A stretch of 52,509 nt of DNA, from positions 1 through 52,509 of IMG/VR virus record IMGVR_UViG_3300009124_000019, one strand, 5' to 3'. This DNA comes from a virus. This document shows, one piece after another, positions 10,001 through 19,363 of the stretch (position 1 is the first letter of the stretch; each line of letters begins with the position of its first letter). The notes under the pieces are model-generated. The model worked only from the letters and a program-made list of their open reading frames with translations. It had not been told where the DNA came from and ran no database searches. A program made the translations under genes and the position numbers.

Positions 10001-13000
10001 GAGGACTTAGTAAGCTCAATAACCTTAGGTGTGATGTAGTTAGTAACATTAACGCCATCGAAGAATAAATACATTCTTGTGCGAGGCTTGAGACGGTCGA
10101 TGTTGAAACTGATGTTTCTAGATCTAATCCAGGGGATTGCTGTTTGTGACAGAATCGTATCACCCAAAGACTTTCTATCAATCTTGGGAGTAACGCGAGT
10201 TCTCACACCTTGACGTGCCTGGTTATTAACAACACGGTAGGTGCGTCTCTCGTGGATAAACAGAGGTTGACGACCTTGCCCGTGACCCAATCTACCAAGT
10301 CTACGACCACCAGAAGCGAAACTACCAGATCTGTTAGAGAATCTAGAAGTAGACTGCAACGATTCGCCAGTCCAGTTAGTCTGCCAACCACCCCATTGGA
10401 GAGGAGCAAAACCATTCTGGTCAATCTGAAGGTCTCTAGCAACAGCAGAGAAGTCACCTTCAACGTTTTCAACACGAGCAGGAAGACGCTCGATATCAAT
10501 CCAGTCGTCAGATGCAGGTGTCAGGTCAATACGACCAATGAATGTAAACACGTTGAATGGGTTAACATTCTCAGTCCTAGATGCATAGGGTTGTGTGATA
10601 ATTGCCAGATCTTCATAAGGCAGCATCACCATATTGCCAGAAGTCCTTACAACATTGTTAGAACCTGACAGGTTGAATTCCAAAGGCACATTAGTAGTGA
10701 AGTGCGAAGGACGGAGGTGACCCTCTTTGAAGTCCATGGAGCACTTATAGTCAATGTTGAGCACGTCACCAACAGTGTGGTCGGTGAAGTCATCCACAAC
10801 ATAACCATTCTTCAGACGGTCGAAACCGTTGTCATCGTATGTCTTAGTGTTGTCTGCTTGTACTTCCAGCAGAGACAGAGAAGTATAGTATTCAACGTGA
10901 GCGAGTCTGGACTCCAGATCGCCAATATCCTTCATGGTATAGCGACGGATAATCTCAGGATAAACCAAGATATCACGCTCAACGTCATAGACATAAGGAC
11001 GCATCTCGATACTAGCGAGAAGCATTGCATTCTCAACCTTATCGGGATATGGTAGATCCTCGGAGGAAACACCTTGGACAACCTTAAGTTTGTTGTCGTG
11101 TGTTAGATACAACTTGTCTGCTCTAGGCAGATAGAAGCAATAGTCTGCTCTAAATTCCGTGTTGACTTTAGGCACATCGAAGATGGTAGATCCACCTTGA
11201 CCACCAGAGGTGTCAAACTGTCTAGCACCAAAATCAAGAGAAGCACAATTCACAAAGAAAGGTGCAGTGACGGTGCCATTACCAGATGCCAATTCTCCGA
11301 TAGCAGGACGGAAGTCAACCTGATCTCTCAGATAGTTAATAGATCCATCCAGTTTGTACTTAGGAATCTCCTTATAAAGGATACCAGTGTAGGATTGTGA
11401 GGAGAAGTAGTCACCTGAAGACTCGTGTAGGAAGTAATCAAAAACGACCAGGAGTTTACGAATAGGAGGTGTAAACCCAGGAAGACGAGACATCTTACAC
11501 ACATCATAGAAGTGCGACTTCTGACCAGACTCCAACTCAAACTGAGTTGTGATGACTTTAGATCCCTGAGAAACAGATCCGTCTGAGTCATCAATAATTG
11601 CTGTAAGGGGAATGTTGTCATCATCAACACCATCAATAATCTCACCAGGGAGGAATGGTGTTTCGTTGAGTGCAACAAAGTACAGTCTCAGTGTGCTGTT
11701 AATAAACTGGATAACTCGTCCACGAGCACCAGAAGTCCTACCTACAACAACTGATCCATTATCAAAGAATGTAGATTCTGAAAGTACCAAGTATGGAGAC
11801 TCAGCATCTAGATCATCTTCAGACTCATACACAGCATGAATCTTATAGACATCATTCAGTGCGAATGAAATCTCTTCGTCTTCAATACGGGTGCCATACA
11901 GGTTACCATATGCCAAACCATACTTTTGCTGGTCATTGTTATTACGAGTCCTTACGACTTTCAATGCACGCATCTTAGCGGCAGTCTTAATCTTTCTGGT
12001 AACCACATTCTTAGAAACCAGAGCAGTCAGTTTGACAGTAGTAACACCAGTCAGGTTAGAAATAGTAATCGACTGTGCATCAGCACCGAAAGTAACTGTC
12101 AGTGTGCCTGCTTCATTCAAGGCATCAATATCGAGGTTATCACCAACGCTATATGCAGATCCAGACTCAGCAACAATCGTCAAGACATAGTTTTCGTTGT
12201 CCAGAGTTGCAAACTGCTCCGACTCAGGCAGAGACACAGTAACACCACCAGACACAACGGTCTTATTGGCGAATGTCCTATAGACGAAGAAGGATTCATC
12301 AGAGATCGACTTCATCGATGTGCGAGGTGCGTCAATAGACAACTCACCATTCTGATAGTCTTTCTGGAAGATGAAAGGACGCATCCTTACCATCTCAGCA
12401 TACTCACCGTCTGATACTGTGCCCTTAGTCAGAGTAGTATCAATCTCAGCATGTTGAGTAAGATAATCGAAGATAGTACTTGAGGTGCCTGTTGCTGCAT
12501 TACCAGGTTGAGTGGCAATTGCACTTTGCTGGACTCTCTTAATTCTGAGAGTATTATTACCTTGAAGATCACTGTTAGTAGTAGTGACCACATCACCAGG
12601 ACGAAGGTCTTGTGCAAACTTGGTGCGGAAACCTTCGAGTCTTTGGTTGGTTGCAGAATCAACAGTAACAGTAGAAGACTCAATAGCAAACAAGTCATTG
12701 AGCAACCAGTTTGCTGCAAATGTTACCTGACTACTGCTATTTCTACCCAGGCAACGGCGGACATCGGACAGGTTATAAGAGTGTGCTGCTTCCAGTGTGC
12801 CGATAACACGACCATCTCTCTCAACAACTTCACCGTTAATAAAGACACCAGATACCTGCTCAATCAAACAGTATGTGCCAGTGCCAGCATCTGCAACGAA
12901 ACCACGAGCACCAGAAGTCCTACCTCTAAGTACATCACCAACAATAACTGAGTTATTTCCTGCTGCGAAGTTGATGGCAGTAAACATCTGTGGGTCAAAA

Positions 13001-14382
13001 AACCACATGTCATACTGATTACTAGTATCAAGTTGGATCTGTGCAACGCGAGCACGACCGATCATGTTACCAACAACAGAATTGGAAGTGCCGATATTCC
13101 AATCGTCATACAATTCGATAACTTGATATGCATCGGTCACACCTTCACCAGTCAGGTTTGCCCAACCGTACATATCATAGACCTTGACAAAGTTGCCAAG
13201 TCTGAAGTGCATGATGCCGTTTTCTACACAAGTAAAGTCTCTTGGTTTGGGGGAGTCAATAAACTGAGGCACCAGGAATTCAGTCCTGTAACCCTTAACA
13301 TATGCTCTACCAGGAGAAACTTCCAGTGAATACAGATCATCTGTTGGAGTATTGCCTTGTGCAGTTGTCTGTCCTGGACGATATACCCCATTATTGAAAC
13401 CATCGTCGAGGTTTTCTCTTGCTTTAATTGTAAATGTATCTACAACATAGTCGCCAGATTCTTCATAGGTGCGACGTGCAAGAGACTTCTCCAACTCGGA
13501 GTATGCAGTTGCGTTGACAAACTGCTCAACCTTACTATTATTGATACGAAGCAATTCAATGAAGTTTTTATCCGTTGAATCATTGATTGCTTTCTTGACC
13601 AGAGAGGTCTTAATTCTAAATCTGTGACCACCAGGTGCTGAATAGTTTGATGTGCCAGCAGCGTTATCATTCAGTGATGGATCGTCTTCTGGAGTAACAA
13701 TAGATTCGCTAACTTCCAGACCAACCCTATAAGAGGGGTTATTGCTATATTGCTCAAGGATCAGGTTTGCTGATTGGACATCAACAAAGTGACCTCTAAT
13801 AAAGTACACACCATTGTTAATGTATGCAGCAGATGCCACAGCAGTTGCATCAACAGGAAGTAACTGTCCAAATGGAGACCCAATTTCGATCAGTGTTGTG
13901 CCGAAAGTAATTTCATTTTCAGCAAGCAACTGCTCATTAGGTTGGAAACCTTTAATGGTGGTATCGGAGACTGTATCGCCAGACTCAATGTACTTAACGT
14001 ATAGAGTGACGTAACCACGCTCAGATTCTGCAGAAGAGATTGAGAAGAGGACCTTTGCCTTAATACCTGTAGTGATACCCTCAATAATCTGACCGTGCAG
14101 TTGCTCTCTATATGTTTCAACATCAACACCTAGGAAAGATTGTTGAAGGATGATTGCCTGTACATTGAGATCGTAACCGACCTGACCAGGGATGACCATC
14201 GCACCTTCTTTGAAGAAGTGCTGACCGATGGATTCAATCTGATTTTGCAGAATCGATTGGAGAGTCGTTAATTCACGAGCCTGAATAGGATACCCAGGTC
14301 TGAAAAGTACTCGGTAGAAATTCTTGTCCTTATCGAAGTCGTCGAAATAAGGAGAAATGTTTAGATTGGTATTCTGGGGCAT
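7015..14382 (-). CDS. Large DUF4815-type virion structural protein (2455 aa)
   Basis: The N-terminus (about residues 1-150, with RPGYPIQARELTTLQSILQN and FFKEGAMVIPGQ) matches the DUF4815 type found in cyanophage structural proteins. The body contains several GE.v.G.TSGA repeats near residues 490, 880, 1470 and 1540, a motif seen across cyanophage virion proteins. The Arg-rich stretch around 1395-1440 is followed by a core with FNIDRLKPRTRMYLFFDG. The C-terminal 200 residues (TRLARLGREARSLKIDF; LRIYYKAFKVGD) are also typical of this family as I know it. It starts 3 bp after gp8 and has no late promoter of its own, so it is probably read from the gp8 promoter. Its position after gp8 matches that of T4 gp9-gp11, so it may attach or connect fibres to the baseplate; that is inference. 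It is long for the family, suggesting inserted repeats. Confidence 0.9.
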   Translation of the reverse strand: MPQNTNLNISPYFDDFDKDKNFYRVLFRPGYPIQARELTTLQSILQNQIESIGQHFFKEGAMVIPGQVGYDLNVQAIILQQSFLGVDVETYREQLHGQIIEGITTGIKAKVLFSISSAESERGYVTLYVKYIESGDTVSDTTIKGFQPNEQLLAENEITFGTTLIEIGSPFGQLLPVDATAVASAAYINNGVYFIRGHFVDVQSANLILEQYSNNPSYRVGLEVSESIVTPEDDPSLNDNAAGTSNYSAPGGHRFRIKTSLVKKAINDSTDKNFIELLRINNSKVEQFVNATAYSELEKSLARRTYEESGDYVVDTFTIKARENLDDGFNNGVYRPGQTTAQGNTPTDDLYSLEVSPGRAYVKGYRTEFLVPQFIDSPKPRDFTCVENGIMHFRLGNFVKVYDMYGWANLTGEGVTDAYQVIELYDDWNIGTSNSVVGNMIGRARVAQIQLDTSNQYDMWFFDPQMFTAINFAAGNNSVIVGDVLRGRTSGARGFVADAGTGTYCLIEQVSGVFINGEVVERDGRVIGTLEAAHSYNLSDVRRCLGRNSSSQVTFAANWLLNDLFAIESSTVTVDSATNQRLEGFRTKFAQDLRPGDVVTTTNSDLQGNNTLRIKRVQQSAIATQPGNAATGTSSTIFDYLTQHAEIDTTLTKGTVSDGEYAEMVRMRPFIFQKDYQNGELSIDAPRTSMKSISDESFFVYRTFANKTVVSGGVTVSLPESEQFATLDNENYVLTIVAESGSAYSVGDNLDIDALNEAGTLTVTFGADAQSITISNLTGVTTVKLTALVSKNVVTRKIKTAAKMRALKVVRTRNNNDQQKYGLAYGNLYGTRIEDEEISFALNDVYKIHAVYESEDDLDAESPYLVLSESTFFDNGSVVVGRTSGARGRVIQFINSTLRLYFVALNETPFLPGEIIDGVDDDNIPLTAIIDDSDGSVSQGSKVITTQFELESGQKSHFYDVCKMSRLPGFTPPIRKLLVVFDYFLHESSGDYFSSQSYTGILYKEIPKYKLDGSINYLRDQVDFRPAIGELASGNGTVTAPFFVNCASLDFGARQFDTSGGQGGSTIFDVPKVNTEFRADYCFYLPRADKLYLTHDNKLKVVQGVSSEDLPYPDKVENAMLLASIEMRPYVYDVERDILVYPEIIRRYTMKDIGDLESRLAHVEYYTSLSLLEVQADNTKTYDDNGFDRLKNGYVVDDFTDHTVGDVLNIDYKCSMDFKEGHLRPSHFTTNVPLEFNLSGSNNVVRTSGNMVMLPYEDLAIITQPYASRTENVNPFNVFTFIGRIDLTPASDDWIDIERLPARVENVEGDFSAVARDLQIDQNGFAPLQWGGWQTNWTGESLQSTSRFSNRSGSFASGGRRLGRLGHGQGRQPLFIHERRTYRVVNNQARQGVRTRVTPKIDRKSLGDTILSQTAIPWIRSRNISFNIDRLKPRTRMYLFFDGVNVTNYITPKVIELTKSSTQDPNTNETPFVVGETVIGETSGCQLKVAAPDDGYKTDPYGQGEAQLAASYASQTSYLNIDIQSLAETVSPDFFGNVNVGEVLIGQTSGARAVVRDRRLLSDNIGNLQGTLFIPSPKNDSNPRWATGTRTVRVTTSPTNDKTPGNVDSSADTSYSASGTLRTVRENILAVRNAEIVRDTVNDERTVITTRTEERQIGWYDPLAQSFIVDEEGGVYLTGVDVFFRTKDANIPISIQIRTMENGYPTKDILPFSDTTIDPDIVELSENASIPTRFTFRSPVYIKSSIEYCFVLLSDSNEYNVWISRMGDIDVSGTRTISEQPYAGVLFKSQNASTWTADQYEDLKFTMYRAQFTQSLGTALFNNGTLGRGNGGIHTLIENPIQTIKPKQTLQLPVGTNNEFTVGARIIQNPSGASGTVQAFDATKDPEEITITDIEGNWSAGFLDANGNAFQGIASSQSVATIVLSAIFNGTFEVGDEVSGSGSAATGIVTEYNTGTQTLTLNYISKAYDAADTLSEPGGTSATITSITYSGDTYNIYPTQAPSFPSDDKEILIYHRNHGMHQRSNNVEITNVKSEVPSTTLTTSLSAGATSIQVQDASSFHQIIGGSQIGNLNPGYLLIRSLRPLTGLPSQSNSVEIIKYSGISTNGQVLTVAASGRGADGTADISHPAGAIVECYNLDGIPLTEINKVHQSLECPWIDTYMLQVEHVATNGIRGGGTKCLASQNVQFETLTPTISTMVLPDTDITARVNTTTSTSVSDGGGEGASSPRDQNSFINNGTFVDVVLNEVNQFTSPQMVCSKINEENKLDGNKSLTMAIQLASDKPTLSPCIDLDRTSLITTTNRINDWPGGASVYGQQSQIDRTQDVSLNPYGDQNDAVYITRLARLGREARSLKIDFQVTRHPATELRIYYKAFKVGDATDPNTIGWTQMGLPTSNQNLGEAYDTTPTEEYLWKDYTYEARGLNFNAFQVKIVMKSRNQARVPLIADLRAIALAT

Positions 14383-14385
14383 CGT

Positions 14386-15921
14386 TTAGAACTCTACTAC
14401 GATCTTAATGTCTTCGATTTGGTCACCAGCACGAGTGATCGCGCCTCTATTATCTATGTAGATAACTTCTCCCGAGTTGGGTTGGACTTCTGGTCTTGCA
14501 TATCCATTTGTGAAGGACATACCCAAGTCATACTCAGTGTTATTGATAACACGAGTTGATGTGCCAGAAATGATTGGGAAGTTAATGTCGGGGTCTGCAG
14601 ATGCACCAGAGGTTGCACCTACAACGGGGTTACCACCCTCAAACTCAATCAAACTACCAGTGAATTCAGGGAAGATACCGTCAACTCTATTCTGGTAATA
14701 CTTGAGCACCTTAGTGGTGCTATTCCAAGAGATTACACGTCCACGAGCAGTCACTTGCTGACCACCAATTGTGCGAGACTGTGTAATGATCTCGTCGGTT
14801 TGGAAGTTACCTGTAAACGTAGGAGCAAAGATAACTGCCTTAGTAGCAGACAACGTAAGGTCTGCTGCCAATTCTGTTGTGCCGAATTTGTATGGGTTAA
14901 TCACTAGACCAATACGACGGTAGTCGTTATCGGTTGGGAAGTCACCACTACCCTCAGCGTAGGTAAACTTGGTGTTGATCATCACTCGGAAACCACCCAT
15001 CTCAGTGGTAGGCTCAGCACCATGACCAATTACAGGAGGAATGACAACCTCTACGGTGCCACCTGTGCCTGTGCCTGCTCCGATACCGTTGACTTCATCG
15101 ATGATGACTTTTCCGAAGGTGTATCCCGATCCGCCTGAGGTAACAGTAGCATTAACGATGCGCCCACCATCAACAACAAGCGAAACACGCCCGCCAGTGC
15201 CATCACCTTTAATGGGGACATTTTCATAAGTGCCATTGTTATAACCAGCTCCAGAAGATGAAATAATAACAGTATCAATCTCACCACCGATTGCATCGGA
15301 CACCACAGCAGTGTCACTCAGCACAGGCATGTACTCGTTGGAGAAGAATTTCAGGACGAGACCCACAGGGATCGTATACATATACTTCCAACGATAACCG
15401 TCAGCAGTGGTAATAATAGAAGTTGAAGTACCCGTAGGCTCAACAGTAGAAGGCTTACCGTTAGGATCACTAGGGGATGTCCCGTTATAGATGCACTTAT
15501 AGACTTGATACGATGAGTTAACAACGTAAAAGTCTGCATCATAAAGTTTGGTAGCACCAGAAGACGCGGTTTTAGTTGCGCTATAGTCATGACGATACAT
15601 ATCGTAAACATAACCCAAGCCACCAGTGGTTTGCTCAGGAGGAGTCCAGTCAATACGTCTAATAACTTGAATGGTGTCATTCGCCAACACTCGTTTCATT
15701 GATATCATGTCGGCAAAGTCATCCGAAAATTCCTGGAAGGAATCAACGGGATCAGGCGCTGCATTTTCATTGTCCCAAGGTTGTGGACGACCGATGAAAA
15801 CATACAGTCGATCACGATCACTACCAGCATCAACGTCAGACTGTGCAGGGTCGGGACCTTGCAGAGACTTAATAAGTCGGTTGGCAGTGAAAATTCTAAA
15901 TTGGTCGGTTAGTAGCGCCAT
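14386..15921 (-). CDS. 8: Baseplate wedge subunit gp8
   Basis: The N-terminal 190 residues match the cyanophage gp8 pattern: MALLTDQFRIFTANRLIKSL, then RDRLYVFIGRPQPWDNE, DWTPPEQTTGGLGYVYDMYR, YVVNSSYQVYKCIYNG and DGYRWKYMYTIP. gp8 forms part of the baseplate wedge with gp7, gp10 and gp6 in T4. At 511 aa it is longer than T4 gp8 (334 aa). The extra length includes GxGY-type repeats at about residues 215-285 (SSSGAGYNNG; TSGGSGYTFG) shared with neighbouring proteins. The C-terminus returns to a gp8-like end (RPEVQPNSGEVIYIDNR). A late promoter lies 25 bp upstream of the ATG. The downstream 2,455-aa gene starts 3 bp after its stop. Confidence 0.92.
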   Translation of the reverse strand: MALLTDQFRIFTANRLIKSLQGPDPAQSDVDAGSDRDRLYVFIGRPQPWDNENAAPDPVDSFQEFSDDFADMISMKRVLANDTIQVIRRIDWTPPEQTTGGLGYVYDMYRHDYSATKTASSGATKLYDADFYVVNSSYQVYKCIYNGTSPSDPNGKPSTVEPTGTSTSIITTADGYRWKYMYTIPVGLVLKFFSNEYMPVLSDTAVVSDAIGGEIDTVIISSSGAGYNNGTYENVPIKGDGTGGRVSLVVDGGRIVNATVTSGGSGYTFGKVIIDEVNGIGAGTGTGGTVEVVIPPVIGHGAEPTTEMGGFRVMINTKFTYAEGSGDFPTDNDYRRIGLVINPYKFGTTELAADLTLSATKAVIFAPTFTGNFQTDEIITQSRTIGGQQVTARGRVISWNSTTKVLKYYQNRVDGIFPEFTGSLIEFEGGNPVVGATSGASADPDINFPIISGTSTRVINNTEYDLGMSFTNGYARPEVQPNSGEVIYIDNRGAITRAGDQIEDIKIVVEF

Positions 15922-15945
15922 TTTAAGCCAATTCTTTTATAGATT

Positions 15946-15953
15946 TATTTATG
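15946..15953 (-). promoter_or_regulatory. T4-type late promoter (CATAAATA) for gp8
   Basis: The minus strand reads CATAAATA between the stop of the 628-aa gene and the gp8 ATG, 25 bp upstream of the start. It probably drives gp8 and the co-directional 2,455-aa gene. Confidence 0.75.
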
Positions 15954-15960
15954 AGGATTA

Positions 15961-17847
15961 TTACTCCCCTTCATTACGAAGGAAGTTGTTGTATGCAACA
16001 GAGATAATAGTTGCTTCTCCACCACTGGTTTGACCCTGCAGAGTCTCTCCAACTGTGAATAGGAAGTTGGGATCATTACTGGTAATATCTTTTACCGATA
16101 ATGTATACTGTCCTTCCTTAGGACCAGTAACTCTAGATACAGTTGTTGCTCCAACTCCAGAAGTTTGACCTGTCAACACTTCTTCTCCACCTGCACCAGG
16201 CACACTGAAGAATACTGCATTGTTATAGGTAATAACGATATCAGCAGTTGCAACGTGTGCATCGCCGTCTCCAAGAGCACCTGCGGACTGTACAGTAGCA
16301 ACCAGTTGGTTTAGACTACCATCATAGATCTGATCACCGATTTGGAAGAGAGTAGTATTGGTGCCACCAAGTGTCTCCTCAATACCAAATTTAGATGATG
16401 AAATACCACCATCCAAATTGACTTGGTTTTCAAACTCAGTCCCAGCATTGAGAAGGTCTGGAATACCATCGCCATATTGAGTGTCACCATTTTCATCCAG
16501 ATATTCTTCATCATCATCTTCAAACTTTCTATTCTGAATGATGCTGAAAGGTAAGGTGAATGCAACGATATCGTCACCTTCAGATTCGACTAATGTATGT
16601 GGTGCAACACCAGTAGCAGAAGATCCAGATGTACCTGCAAAGAATGCAATGATTTGAGACTTCTCACCAGATCTACCACCATCGATGAATGCCAATTCAT
16701 CAACTTGGAATGTCAGATACAGTGCTCTCTCAACAGGATCCCAGTCATAAACAATAGCGACTCGGTTGCTAGCATTTTCAACAACTCTTCTTACCTTATC
16801 GGTAACGGAAAACTGATAGTTTGTAAGACCTGTAGAGGAATCATCTTGAAGTGTATCGAGGATGACCTTCTGATCAAATCTAAAGTTAACACCTCTATCA
16901 CATCCAGTAAAAGAATTCGCAGTCTTTCCTGTATATCTGACAATCTCTCTGCCGAGAAGGACCTTACCTGATCCAGGATATGGTGTAGTTGATTCAACAT
17001 AAATTGTCTCATCACCACTTCCAACGTTGGCGAGAATACCTGAGAGGTTGTAAAGTACTGAGTTGAGAGACTGACGATTTCTTGCAGTCCTAATTAGGTT
17101 AGTGTCTCTAGTAAAAATAACCTGAGGGTCATTGACATAACCACTACCAGGAGTTAGGAGATCAATCGTAGTGATAGATCCAAGGTTAATAAATGCTTCT
17201 GCTGTAGCACCAGATCCACCGCCACCGATGATTTGAATCAGAGGAGGATCTTCAAAGAATTCACCAGAGTTGGTTAGGGTAATACTGGTAACTTGTCCAA
17301 ACGGATTAACACCAGCAACACCAGTAGCACCATCACCGCCACCACCACTAATGATGATGTTGACATCTTCTTCGGTATAATTTTTACCAAATTGCTCAAT
17401 AGCAAGACCAGTTACAAGACCAGTGATTGGGACCAACTCAGATCCAGATCCACCACCACCTTTAATCTCCGCTTCAGCATCAAAGTAATCATCACCAAAT
17501 TGCGTCATCTGGAGGAAATCAACAGCACCAGTGCCATCATTCTTTAGGAAGATCTTAGCGTCTGCTGGTGCTGAGCTACCATCATCTGTAATTTCTAATC
17601 GGAGAGGATCATACCCCTCACCTGGATCAAGTACTTCTACTGCAGTGATCTCACCAAGATCGCCTTCGATGACTGCTCTAAGGACTGCCTCTCTAATAGG
17701 TGTGCCACAATTGCCAACACGAAGTCTAGGTGGATCATTGGGGTCATACCCAGATCCAGGATTTGTGACATATACTTCCCTTACACCAAAGATACTATTG
17801 AAGAGGGGAAATATCTGAGCACCACTACCAGGGACTGTTCTTACCAT
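15961..17847 (-). CDS. GxGY-repeat virion structural protein (628 aa)
   Basis: Residues 20-260 consist of several GxGY/GGGGxGA units (YVTNPGSGYDPNDPPRL; VLDPGEGYDPL; IIGGGGSGATAEAFINLG; LLTPGSGYVNDPQVIF), a beta-rich repeat common in cyanophage structural proteins. Residues 290-335 carry a module (TIYVESTTPYPGSGKVLLG, then TGCDRGVNF) like one in the giant gp7 near residue 840. The C-terminus has two GE.l.GqTSG units. The ATG overlaps the stop of the 495-aa gene (TAATG), so it is probably translationally coupled to it. No enzymatic motif is seen. It is likely a baseplate or fibre component, and the exact role is unknown. Confidence 0.85.
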   Translation of the reverse strand: MVRTVPGSGAQIFPLFNSIFGVREVYVTNPGSGYDPNDPPRLRVGNCGTPIREAVLRAVIEGDLGEITAVEVLDPGEGYDPLRLEITDDGSSAPADAKIFLKNDGTGAVDFLQMTQFGDDYFDAEAEIKGGGGSGSELVPITGLVTGLAIEQFGKNYTEEDVNIIISGGGGDGATGVAGVNPFGQVTSITLTNSGEFFEDPPLIQIIGGGGSGATAEAFINLGSITTIDLLTPGSGYVNDPQVIFTRDTNLIRTARNRQSLNSVLYNLSGILANVGSGDETIYVESTTPYPGSGKVLLGREIVRYTGKTANSFTGCDRGVNFRFDQKVILDTLQDDSSTGLTNYQFSVTDKVRRVVENASNRVAIVYDWDPVERALYLTFQVDELAFIDGGRSGEKSQIIAFFAGTSGSSATGVAPHTLVESEGDDIVAFTLPFSIIQNRKFEDDDEEYLDENGDTQYGDGIPDLLNAGTEFENQVNLDGGISSSKFGIEETLGGTNTTLFQIGDQIYDGSLNQLVATVQSAGALGDGDAHVATADIVITYNNAVFFSVPGAGGEEVLTGQTSGVGATTVSRVTGPKEGQYTLSVKDITSNDPNFLFTVGETLQGQTSGGEATIISVAYNNFLRNEGE

Positions 17848-19334
17848 TAGACAACTACGAGATTACCAACCATGCCAGAGTGAATTGTGCATTGATACAC
17901 ATATGTTGTGCCTGCTGCAAGAGACATAGGCACAGTCCAATATTGGACACCTTCTTGTGATCCAGTCACACCAGCGGTTACGGCAGATCCACCACTTGTC
18001 TGTCTCAGAGCAAATGGGTGACCACCACCAGTAGTATTATTAAACCTATATGTGAAACCACGATAAACGTAGATCGTTGGGTTTCCACTTCCACTCCATC
18101 CATTGTTGTTGAAGTTATATCCAGAGACTGTGTTTCCAGAGATCTCAAAACCAACAGCAGCAGATGCAACCGCTTCAATTTCACCGCTTGTATTAGTGAT
18201 GAAACTCTGATTCTCTGACAGAGACTGACCAGAAGCAAGATATAATTCAGCAGCAACACTAAGTGTGCTACCAGAAACAGATGTAGTAATACCGTTTCCA
18301 CCAGCAATAGTTGCCGATGCTTCAGTAGATCCAGCAACTATTGATCCACTGTCTCCGTTGATTGCACCAAAGATATTCTGGTCAGCGTTGGGAGAATCGT
18401 TGGTAACTGTTAGATTAGTACCAGAAATAGCAGTGGAGATCCCAGCACCGCCAACAATATTGATAGTAGAAGAAGCACTACTAGCCGTCGATGATCCCGA
18501 ATCAGATCCGATAGTAGAGAAGAGATTTTGGTCAGGATCACCTAATGCCCCCGTCATGTTGATGGTTACAGTATCGCCAGAAATAGCAGTAGCGATATTT
18601 GTGCCACCAGCGATAGTCAAGACATCAGTAGCAGCAGATGCTGTAGTCTGACCACTGTCGGCATTGATAGTTTCAAACAAGTTTTGAGTGGTGCCACCAC
18701 CACCGCCACCTTCATTTAGATCATTAGCAGGTTCCCATGCTGAATTGGTAGCATTCCACTTAAGTACTTGACCTTCGGAAGGACCACCACCAGCTGTCAT
18801 GTCAACATCGGTTAAGTCACCAACAGAAGACCCAGTATCGATAAGTTGTGTCCATGCTCCATTATGGGCAAAGTAACCATGATTTTCAGCATGTACATGA
18901 GCAAACATTCCATGATGGGTAGATGCATCGGGAAGATCACCTATAGCATCGAAGTGATTTGAATACTTTAATTTGCCATCTGTGCCATCAATATATGTAA
19001 GAGGACTACCAGTGCCCCCACCCCAGAATCTAATGTTGCCACTACCATTTGGTTGGATAGTAATATCACCATTTGATTCTGAGACAATCTTGAATGTTGA
19101 GACATTCAAATCTGCACTCAGAGTGTCAAAGTGTGCCTCAGTAAACTGAGTGCCAGACCATTTAAGCACCTGACCAGAAGCTGGAGTGCCTACATTCACC
19201 AACAGATTGGTATCATTACCAAGAGAGGTGTAGATCTCGTCAATGACACTATTGAGTTTAATTGCACCGTCCCTGAGACTATCTCCAGTCCCGTCATTTG
19301 CTGACGATCCAATATTAAGATTTTGCTTTGCCAT
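17847..19334 (-). CDS. Fibre-like virion protein with C-terminal cupredoxin-like domain (495 aa)
   Basis: The N-terminus (MAKQNLNIGSSANDGTGDSL, then KLNSVIDEIYTSLG) is the head sequence common to cyanophage fibre-like proteins. Three repeats of about 45-50 aa follow at residues 214-364, each starting QN(L/I)F..I..DSG and containing I.GG.(N/A)I.T..SG. The last 100 residues look like a cupredoxin: GGGHPFALR with H439, and YQCTIHSGMVGNLVVV with C482, H485 and M488. The order His...Cys-x2-His-x2-Met is that of type I copper sites, with the Cys-His-Met spacing of amicyanin. Related YxCxxHSGM endings occur in other cyanophage structural proteins, but copper binding has not been shown to my knowledge. 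A late promoter lies 22 bp upstream. Its stop overlaps the next start. Confidence 0.85.
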   Translation of the reverse strand: MAKQNLNIGSSANDGTGDSLRDGAIKLNSVIDEIYTSLGNDTNLLVNVGTPASGQVLKWSGTQFTEAHFDTLSADLNVSTFKIVSESNGDITIQPNGSGNIRFWGGGTGSPLTYIDGTDGKLKYSNHFDAIGDLPDASTHHGMFAHVHAENHGYFAHNGAWTQLIDTGSSVGDLTDVDMTAGGGPSEGQVLKWNATNSAWEPANDLNEGGGGGGTTQNLFETINADSGQTTASAATDVLTIAGGTNIATAISGDTVTINMTGALGDPDQNLFSTIGSDSGSSTASSASSTINIVGGAGISTAISGTNLTVTNDSPNADQNIFGAINGDSGSIVAGSTEASATIAGGNGITTSVSGSTLSVAAELYLASGQSLSENQSFITNTSGEIEAVASAAVGFEISGNTVSGYNFNNNGWSGSGNPTIYVYRGFTYRFNNTTGGGHPFALRQTSGGSAVTAGVTGSQEGVQYWTVPMSLAAGTTYVYQCTIHSGMVGNLVVV

Positions 19335-19355
19335 GGTGGGGGATTTTCTACAGTT

Positions 19356-19363
19356 TTATTTAG
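19356..19363 (-). promoter_or_regulatory. Late promoter variant (CTAAATAA) for the 495-aa gene
   Basis: The minus strand reads CTAAATAA 22 bp upstream of the ATG. Its TAA is the stop codon of the 530-aa gene (19360-19362), so promoter and stop codon share bases. Confidence 0.55.
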
